Both the position numbers and the translations under genes were made by a program. Positions 15,568-20,662 of a DNA stretch of 23,207 nt are shown piece by piece (the first letter of the stretch is position 1; every line of letters starts with the position of its first letter). Below the pieces are notes generated by a model. The model did not search any database. It saw only the letters and a program-made list of their open reading frames with translations, and was not told the origin of the DNA. The stretch comes from CAIVAT01 sp037128705. Lineage in GTDB: Bacteria; Bacteroidota; Bacteroidia; Bacteroidales; FEN-979. The DNA is taken from assembly GCA_037128705.1 (NCBI GenBank), contig JBAXVX010000040.1, positions 1-23,207 on the forward strand, written 5' to 3'.

Positions 15568-16694
15568 TTTTCTTTAATCAGATAGAGTGTTTCCGGACTG
15601 ACTACTGACATGGAAGTAACCTTATATTTTTCCGAAAAGCTAGCAGGAAGCATGGGTTTCCGACGGATATTCCATTTAAATTCAAACGCTTGCAGCATAC
15701 CCCCGGTTTCTTCAATCAGATCTATTTCAGCGCCATCATAGGTACGCCAGAAATACATATTTGTTGACCCGGCACTTTTCAAGCTGTTTACCTTCATTCT
15801 TTCTGTCATACAGAAATTTTTCCAGAGAAATCCGGCATCAGAGCGGTTTTGTATCATAGAAAAATTTCCGGTTATTGCATTGAGAATGCCATTGTCATAG
15901 AAATATATTTTCTGACTTTTCCTTATTTCATTTCGCAGGTTCCTGCTGTAGGAAGGCAGGCGGAATATAACAAAGCTCTTTTCCAGCAGGTCGAGGTACT
16001 TCTCAACTGTTGGCCGTGTTATTCCAAGCATGCCAGATAGTTCTGAAACGGAAACCTGATTCCCAACCTGCAACGCCAATGCCTTTAAAAGATTTCTAAT
16101 GACAGTGGGGTGTTTTACATTTTCATAAATGAGGATATCCCGGTAAAGGTAATCAGATGAAAGTTCAGCGAGTTTCGCTATCCTGTCGGGATTGTTTAAG
16201 TCAATAATACCTGGATAACTTCCGTAGATCAGGAGTTCGTTCAATTTGTTCAGGACCTCTAGCCAACCCAGATTTTTTTCAATTTCAGACAGTGAAAGCG
16301 GGTATAACCTGAATTTGATATTGCGCCCGGTTAGTGGTTCTGTTATCCGGTCAGCCAGTTCAAAACTGCTTGAACCGGTGGCAATGATCTTGTATACCGG
16401 TAATTCATCATAAATCAGTTTTAAAATGCTGCCAATATTTTGCACTCTTTGTGCTTCATCAAGGCAGATGATCCTGAATTGCCCAAAAAGGGACTGAATT
16501 GCCTTCAGATCACGGTTTTCCAGGATGCCGGCGACCATTGGTAATTCGCAGTTCAGAAGGATTGAATCCTCCCTGGTTTTAATCATTTCCTTTAAGAGCG
16601 TTGTTTTTCCAACCTGACGTGCGCCATAAAGGATAAGAATTTCAGGCTGGTTTATCCAGTGGAGAATTTCAGAAGTTAACGCTCTTAAATACAT
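15564..16694 (-). CDS. AAA ATPase with DUF4143 / PD-(D/E)XK-like C-terminus
   Basis: 376 aa. Walker A is GARQVGKTTL (24-33) and Walker B is IICLDEAQ. A middle segment (LGITRPTVEKYLDLL) resembles a winged-helix DNA-binding element. The C-terminal DUF4143 region ends with RTYDGAEIDLIEE...AFEFKW, the D-x(n)-E-x-K arrangement of PD-(D/E)XK nucleases. This is the common AAA_14-DUF4143 architecture, found in many copies in anaerobes. The biological role is not established and defence or mobile-element links are only suggested. The gene is visibly more A+T-rich than its neighbours and has no functional relation to them, which hints at acquisition by transfer. Confidence 0.9.
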   Translation of the reverse strand: MYLRALTSEILHWINQPEILILYGARQVGKTTLLKEMIKTREDSILLNCELPMVAGILENRDLKAIQSLFGQFRIICLDEAQRVQNIGSILKLIYDELPVYKIIATGSSSFELADRITEPLTGRNIKFRLYPLSLSEIEKNLGWLEVLNKLNELLIYGSYPGIIDLNNPDRIAKLAELSSDYLYRDILIYENVKHPTVIRNLLKALALQVGNQVSVSELSGMLGITRPTVEKYLDLLEKSFVIFRLPSYSRNLRNEIRKSQKIYFYDNGILNAITGNFSMIQNRSDAGFLWKNFCMTERMKVNSLKSAGSTNMYFWRTYDGAEIDLIEETGGMLQAFEFKWNIRRKPMLPASFSEKYKVTSMSVVSPETLYLIKEN

Positions 16695-16723
16695 AATTTG
16701 GCCTAAATATGAAAATATTAATA

Positions 16724-16731
16724 CAAATTTA
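16724..16731 (-). promoter_or_regulatory. Putative -7 box for the DUF4143 ATPase
   Basis: The minus strand reads TAAATTTG, matching TAnnTTTG, 29 nt before the ATG at 16694, within a very A+T-rich 82-nt gap. Confidence 0.5.
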
Positions 16732-16776
16732 AGCCATTAATGTTAAAAAAAAAGTTTAATGAGAAAAAAATTCAGG

Positions 16777-17868
16777 TCAATTTGTTTTCAGGTTAAAATC
16801 CTGATCTCTATGTCGGGGTTCAAATCCCGCCTCCCGTATGGCTTCCTGAATTCCTGCTGCATCGAATTGATGGGTGGCACCGGCCACGCGAACCACATTT
16901 TCTTCGATCATGATGCTCCCGAAGTCGTTGGCCCCGGCATGAAGGCATAGCTGAGCCGTCTCTTTCCCGATGGTAAGCCACGATGCCTGGATGTTGGGAA
17001 TGTTGGGCAACATGATCCGGCTGATGGCGATCATGCGGATGTACTCTTCGGGCGTCACTTTGTTAAATACCCCCGATTTTTCCTTTAAAACCGTGCGGTC
17101 ATCTTGGAACGGCCATGGAATGAAGGAGAGAAATCCTTTGTGACCGGCAGGTTTTTCGGACTGAACTGTGCGAAGGGCCACAAGGTGTTCAAGCCGCTCT
17201 TCGAGGGTTTCAATGTGTCCGAACATCATGGTGGCGGAGGTGGTCAGGTTCAGCGAATGTGCTGCCCGCATCACGTCGAGCCATTCGCGGGTGGTACACT
17301 TCACCGGCGAAAGGATGCTGCGTACCCGGTCGGACAGGATCTCGGCCCCGGCGCCGGGCAGACTGTCAAGCCCGGCAGTTACCAGGCGCTTCAGGATAAA
17401 TTTAAAAGAGCGTTTCTCTTTTTTGGCCAGGTAGGCAATTTCGGGCGGCCCAAGTGCATGAAGGCGGACATCAGGAAAATGGCTTTTCAGTTGAGAAAAG
17501 AGCTTTTCATAAAAATCGAGGCTCAGCTTGGGATGCAGTCCTCCCTGGAGCAGAAGCTGGTTACCCCCCAGCCGTTTCATCTCCTCTATTTTAATGCAAT
17601 ATTCAGGAAAGGTGGTGATGTAGGCATCGGGGCTGTGGCCTGTGCGGTAAAAATTACAAAATTTACATCCGGAGATGCAGACGTTGGTGATGTTGACATT
17701 GCGGTCGATGATCCAGGTCACCCCGGGTTCGGGATGAAGTTTCGTTCGTAACGCATGGCCTATCAGCATCAACTCGGCCAGCGGCAGGGTCTCAAACAGG
17801 AGCCGCCCCTCTTCCACCGTCAGGAATTCAGAATGTAAAGCTTTATATATAAGATTTTCAGTTTCCAT
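16777..17868 (-). CDS. mqnC: Cyclic dehypoxanthine futalosine synthase (radical SAM, menaquinone synthesis)
   Basis: 363 aa. A radical-SAM enzyme of the futalosine route to menaquinone that cyclises dehypoxanthine futalosine. Cys64, Cys68 and Cys71 in NVCISGCKFCNFY form the CX3CX2C [4Fe-4S] motif, with the DRNVNITN lead-in typical of MqnC rather than MqnE. The C-terminal GANDFGSIMIEENVV (family form GADDFGS..EENVV) is also diagnostic and carries one Asp-to-Asn change. Length is normal. The ATG at 17868 is used. It stands alone, diverging from pepA across 92 nt, and the remaining mqn genes are not in the window. Its presence implies an anaerobic or microaerobic respiratory quinone made by this route instead of the MenFDHCEB route. 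Confidence 0.93.
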   Translation of the reverse strand: METENLIYKALHSEFLTVEEGRLLFETLPLAELMLIGHALRTKLHPEPGVTWIIDRNVNITNVCISGCKFCNFYRTGHSPDAYITTFPEYCIKIEEMKRLGGNQLLLQGGLHPKLSLDFYEKLFSQLKSHFPDVRLHALGPPEIAYLAKKEKRSFKFILKRLVTAGLDSLPGAGAEILSDRVRSILSPVKCTTREWLDVMRAAHSLNLTTSATMMFGHIETLEERLEHLVALRTVQSEKPAGHKGFLSFIPWPFQDDRTVLKEKSGVFNKVTPEEYIRMIAISRIMLPNIPNIQASWLTIGKETAQLCLHAGANDFGSIMIEENVVRVAGATHQFDAAGIQEAIREAGFEPRHRDQDFNLKTN

Positions 17869-17919
17869 GGTAAGTAAATGTCAGCCGGGGATTTTAAATT
17901 TCCGGCCGCAGAAATTTCC

Positions 17920-17927
17920 TAAATTTG
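17920..17927 (+). promoter_or_regulatory. Putative -7 box for the aminopeptidase gene
   Basis: TAAATTTG matches TAnnTTTG, 33 nt before the ATG at 17961. No clear -33 TTTG is visible. Confidence 0.5.
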
Positions 17928-17960
17928 CAGGTATAAACCGCTTCAAAATTAGTTAAAATC

Positions 17961-19460
17961 ATGATCCCATCCATCATCCTGACCAGTAAAGAACAAGAAC
18001 TCCAGCATCTTGTTGTCGTCATATCAAAGCTTGCGAAGCTGCCAGCCGGCCTCTTCAGCGCAGCTGAAAAAAAATATATCCGTGAACAGGTTGAAACCCG
18101 CAAGCAGGAGGTGGTCTCCTTCAACAGGCTGGATTACTGGGTATACCTCTTTTTTATCAAGGAGGAGAAGGATCCGTCGAAAAGGCTGGAATCCTGCCGC
18201 AAGGCCGGGGATAAAGTGGCCGGACTGCTGAACAGCCAGAAGGCAGTGAAGGCCATCCTTTATGATGCAGAGGGAAAAAGCAGTGAAGTGCTGGCCTTTG
18301 CCGAAGGCATGGCGCTCGGGTCGTACCAGTTCCTGAAATATAAAAAGGACCGGGAAAACGAGAACACGCTGAAAGAAATTGAGATATACTCCAAAGCACT
18401 GGAAGAACCTGATTACGATGATGCAAGTCACGCGTCACGCGTCACGCGTCACGATTCTCCCGGTCACGCGTCACGCGTCACGGATATGAACATCCTCCTC
18501 GATGCTGTTGCCCGCTGCCGCGACCTGATCAACGAGCCCAATTCCTATCTTACGGCCACTGTTTTTTCACAGGAGGTGGAGAAGATGGCCCTGGAATCAG
18601 GCGCCCATGCGGAGGTGCTCAACAAACAAAAGATCATCGCCCTGAAGATGGGAGGGCTGCTGGGCGTCAACCAGGGAAGTCATGAGCCGCCCACTTTTAC
18701 GGTGATGGAATGGAAGCCGGCCGGCGCCAAAAACAAAAAACCCATTGTCCTGGTGGGAAAGGGGGTGGTATACGATTCGGGTGGCATGAACCTGAAACCC
18801 GGCAGTTCCATGATGAACATGAAGGATGACATGTCGGGGGCTGCTGCAGTGGCAACCACCATTTACGCCATCGCGAAGGCAAAACTGCCGGTGCATGTCG
18901 TGGGGCTGATGCCCGCCACCGATAACCGACCGGGAGAAAAGGCCATGGTTTCGGGCGACATCATCACCATGCACAACGGCATGACGGTAGAGGTGGTCGA
19001 CACCGATGCCGAGGGACGCCTGATCCTGGCCGATGCCCTGAGCTATGCCGCGAAGTTTGATTCTTCCCTCGTGATCGACCTGGCCACCCTTACGGGTTCG
19101 GCCGTGCGGGCCATCGGCAAGTTTGCGGCAGCTGCCATGCAGTCGAACGCGGCCAAAGAGCTGGAACAACTCAAAAGCTCCGGATACGATGTTTACGAGC
19201 GCCTGGCCGAATTCCCCATGTGGGAGGAGTATGGAGAACAGCTGATTTCCGAGCTGGCCGACCTGAAGAATCTGGGTGGCCCGGAGGCAGGCATGATCAC
19301 GGCCGGGAAGTTCCTGGAGAAATTCACCGGTTATCCCTACATCCATCTCGACATTGCAGGACCTGCCTTCATTGATAAACGCGATTCGTACCGCGGCCAG
19401 GGAGGAACGGGATATGGGGTGAGGCTTTTGTTTGATTTTGTAAAGAGGGGGATGGAGTAA
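17961..19460 (+). CDS. pepA: M17 leucyl aminopeptidase with an in-frame repeat insertion
   Basis: 499 aa. A two-domain cytosolic aminopeptidase. The N-terminal domain covers about residues 1-153 and the two-metal catalytic domain about 176-499. Metal and catalytic residues expected for M17 are all visible: Lys267 and Asp272 in GKGVVYDSGG, Lys279 in NLKPG, Asp290 in MKDDMSGA, and Asp349, Glu351 and Arg353 in DTDAEGRL (347-354; the family signature is usually NTDAEGRL). Between the domains, residues 157-174 (HASRVTRH...GHASRVT) are encoded by heptad repeat array 3, in frame. Without it the protein would be about 480 aa, normal for the family. The active site is untouched, so the enzyme is likely functional. 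The stop codon is followed within 3 nt by repeat array 4. Confidence 0.95.
   Translation: MIPSIILTSKEQELQHLVVVISKLAKLPAGLFSAAEKKYIREQVETRKQEVVSFNRLDYWVYLFFIKEEKDPSKRLESCRKAGDKVAGLLNSQKAVKAILYDAEGKSSEVLAFAEGMALGSYQFLKYKKDRENENTLKEIEIYSKALEEPDYDDASHASRVTRHDSPGHASRVTDMNILLDAVARCRDLINEPNSYLTATVFSQEVEKMALESGAHAEVLNKQKIIALKMGGLLGVNQGSHEPPTFTVMEWKPAGAKNKKPIVLVGKGVVYDSGGMNLKPGSSMMNMKDDMSGAAAVATTIYAIAKAKLPVHVVGLMPATDNRPGEKAMVSGDIITMHNGMTVEVVDTDAEGRLILADALSYAAKFDSSLVIDLATLTGSAVRAIGKFAAAAMQSNAAKELEQLKSSGYDVYERLAEFPMWEEYGEQLISELADLKNLGGPEAGMITAGKFLEKFTGYPYIHLDIAGPAFIDKRDSYRGQGGTGYGVRLLFDFVKRGME
18427..18482 (+). repeat. Heptad repeat array 3, family 1, inside pepA
   Basis: Four GTCACGC units (18427-18453, 27 nt), a 9-nt spacer (ATTCTCCCG), then three units (18463-18482, 20 nt). 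The reading frame stays open and encodes two copies of HASRVT-type peptide. It is in the stop-free orientation relative to pepA and sits at the interdomain linker. Confidence 0.97.
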
Positions 19461-19463
19461 AAT

Positions 19464-19516
19464 CGTGACGCGTGACGCGTGACGCGTGACGAAAACCCTG
19501 ACGCGTGACGCGTGAC
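19464..19516 (-). repeat. Heptad repeat array 4, family 1, after pepA
   Basis: CGTGACG units at 19464-19490 (27 nt) and 19497-19516 (20 nt, one mismatch in the first unit), with a GAAAAC spacer. It begins 3 nt after the pepA TAA and is stop-rich in the direction of transcription. The 27+20 block layout mirrors array 3, in opposite orientation. Confidence 0.96.
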
Positions 19517-19520
19517 AAAA

Positions 19521-19555
19521 AAATCGTAAATCGTAAATCGTCGATCGTAAATCGT
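19521..19555 (-). repeat. Heptad repeat array, family 2 (TTTACGA), upstream of pdxA
   Basis: The plus strand shows five 7-bp units, AAATCGT three times, CGATCGT once, then AAATCGT, directly following family-1 array 4 after an A-run. It is stop-rich (TAA) in the direction of transcription. It ends 2 nt before the -7 box of pdxA. Confidence 0.95.
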
Positions 19556-19557
19556 GA

Positions 19558-19565
19558 TATCTTTG
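19558..19565 (+). promoter_or_regulatory. Putative -7 box for pdxA-murF/alr, abutting the repeats
   Basis: TATCTTTG matches TAnnTTTG, 17 nt before the pdxA ATG. The position where a -33 element should lie is occupied by family-2 repeat units and has no TTTG. Confidence 0.55.
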
Positions 19566-19582
19566 CAGCCTAAGACAGACGT

Positions 19583-20662
19583 ATGGAACAACCAGTTGAA
19601 AAAGAAAGAAGGGTTCGCGTGGGGATCACCCATGGCGATGTGAATGGCATCAGTTATGAGATCATTATAAAAACCCTGCAGGATCAGCGGCTGCTGGAGA
19701 ATTACACCATTGTGGTCTATGGTTCTTCGAAGGTTGCATCCTATCACAGGAAAGCGCTGAACATCAATGATTTCAATTTCAACCTGGTCAAGAAGGCCGA
19801 CCAGGCGCACCCGCGCAGGCCGAATATCGTCAACATCCATGATGAAGAGATCAAGATCGACCTTGGAAAATCGACCCCCATCGCCGGGGAGCTTGCCTTT
19901 CTTTCGCTGGAGGCCGCCACCGAAGACCTGTTGAAGGGGAATATTGATGTGGTTGTTACCGCGCCCATCAACAAGAAAAACATTCAGTCGCCGGCCTTCA
20001 CCTTTCCTGGTCAGACCGAATATTTTGCGAAGAAATTCAATGCCGATGACTGGCTGATGCTGATGATCAACGACGTACTCCGCATCGGGGTGGTGACCGG
20101 TCACATCCCGATCAGCAAAGTGAAGGAGAGCCTTACCATCGACCTGATCCTGAATAAGATCCAGGTGATGAACCATACGCTGATGCGCGATTTCGGCATC
20201 GTGAAGCCACGCATTGCCGTGCTGGCGCTCAATCCGCACGCAGGAGACGAGGGGTTGCTGGGCGAAGAGGAAAAGAGCATCATACAGCCGGCCATTGAAA
20301 AGGCCTATGGCCAGAACATTCTTGCCTTTGGACCCTATCCTGCCGACGGTTTTTTCGGCGTTTCCAGCTTTAAGAATTTCGACGGGATCCTGGCCATGTA
20401 CCATGACCAGGGAATGATCCCTTTCAAGCTGATGTCGTTTGAAGAGGGGGTGAACTATACAGCCGGATTATCTGTAATTCGCACGGCTCCCGCCCATGGA
20501 ACGGCCTATGACCTGGCCGGAAAAAATGAAGCCTCGGCCGAAGCTTTCCGCAATGCCCTGTACATGGCTGCCGATATTTTCATGAAACGGCTTGAATATG
20601 ACGAGCTTCATGCCAATCAGCTGCATTCGGCGGGCAATCAACCCGATAACAATCGTTCATGA
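19583..20662 (+). CDS. pdxA: 4-hydroxythreonine-4-phosphate dehydrogenase
   Basis: 359 aa. A step of the deoxyxylulose-5-phosphate-dependent route to pyridoxal phosphate: NAD-dependent oxidation and decarboxylation of 4-phosphohydroxy-threonine. The N-terminal GITHGDVNGISYE replaces the proteobacterial GDPAGIG form. The metal-binding His residues fall in VTGHIP, NPHAGDEG and MYHDQG, and the C-terminal RTAPAHGTAYDLAG is the family signature (usually RTSP.HGTA). The length is slightly above the E. coli enzyme. No pdxJ is present in the window. The TGA stop overlaps the ATG of murF-alr (ATGA), so the genes are translationally coupled. The product supplies PLP, which the Alr half of the next gene and several enzymes in the window need. 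Confidence 0.95.
   Translation: MEQPVEKERRVRVGITHGDVNGISYEIIIKTLQDQRLLENYTIVVYGSSKVASYHRKALNINDFNFNLVKKADQAHPRRPNIVNIHDEEIKIDLGKSTPIAGELAFLSLEAATEDLLKGNIDVVVTAPINKKNIQSPAFTFPGQTEYFAKKFNADDWLMLMINDVLRIGVVTGHIPISKVKESLTIDLILNKIQVMNHTLMRDFGIVKPRIAVLALNPHAGDEGLLGEEEKSIIQPAIEKAYGQNILAFGPYPADGFFGVSSFKNFDGILAMYHDQGMIPFKLMSFEEGVNYTAGLSVIRTAPAHGTAYDLAGKNEASAEAFRNALYMAADIFMKRLEYDELHANQLHSAGNQPDNNRS

Noticed and set aside
18427..18482. Frameshift or pseudogene in pepA at the repeat
   Set aside because: The frame stays open through the repeat and downstream catalytic motifs are in the same frame as the N-terminal domain.
18597..19346. 249-codon open frame antisense to pepA
   Set aside because: Shadow of the conserved M17 catalytic domain.
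19337..20404. 355-codon minus-strand open frame across pdxA and the repeats
   Set aside because: Antisense to pdxA, and its C-terminal part is translated repeat; pdxA is well supported.
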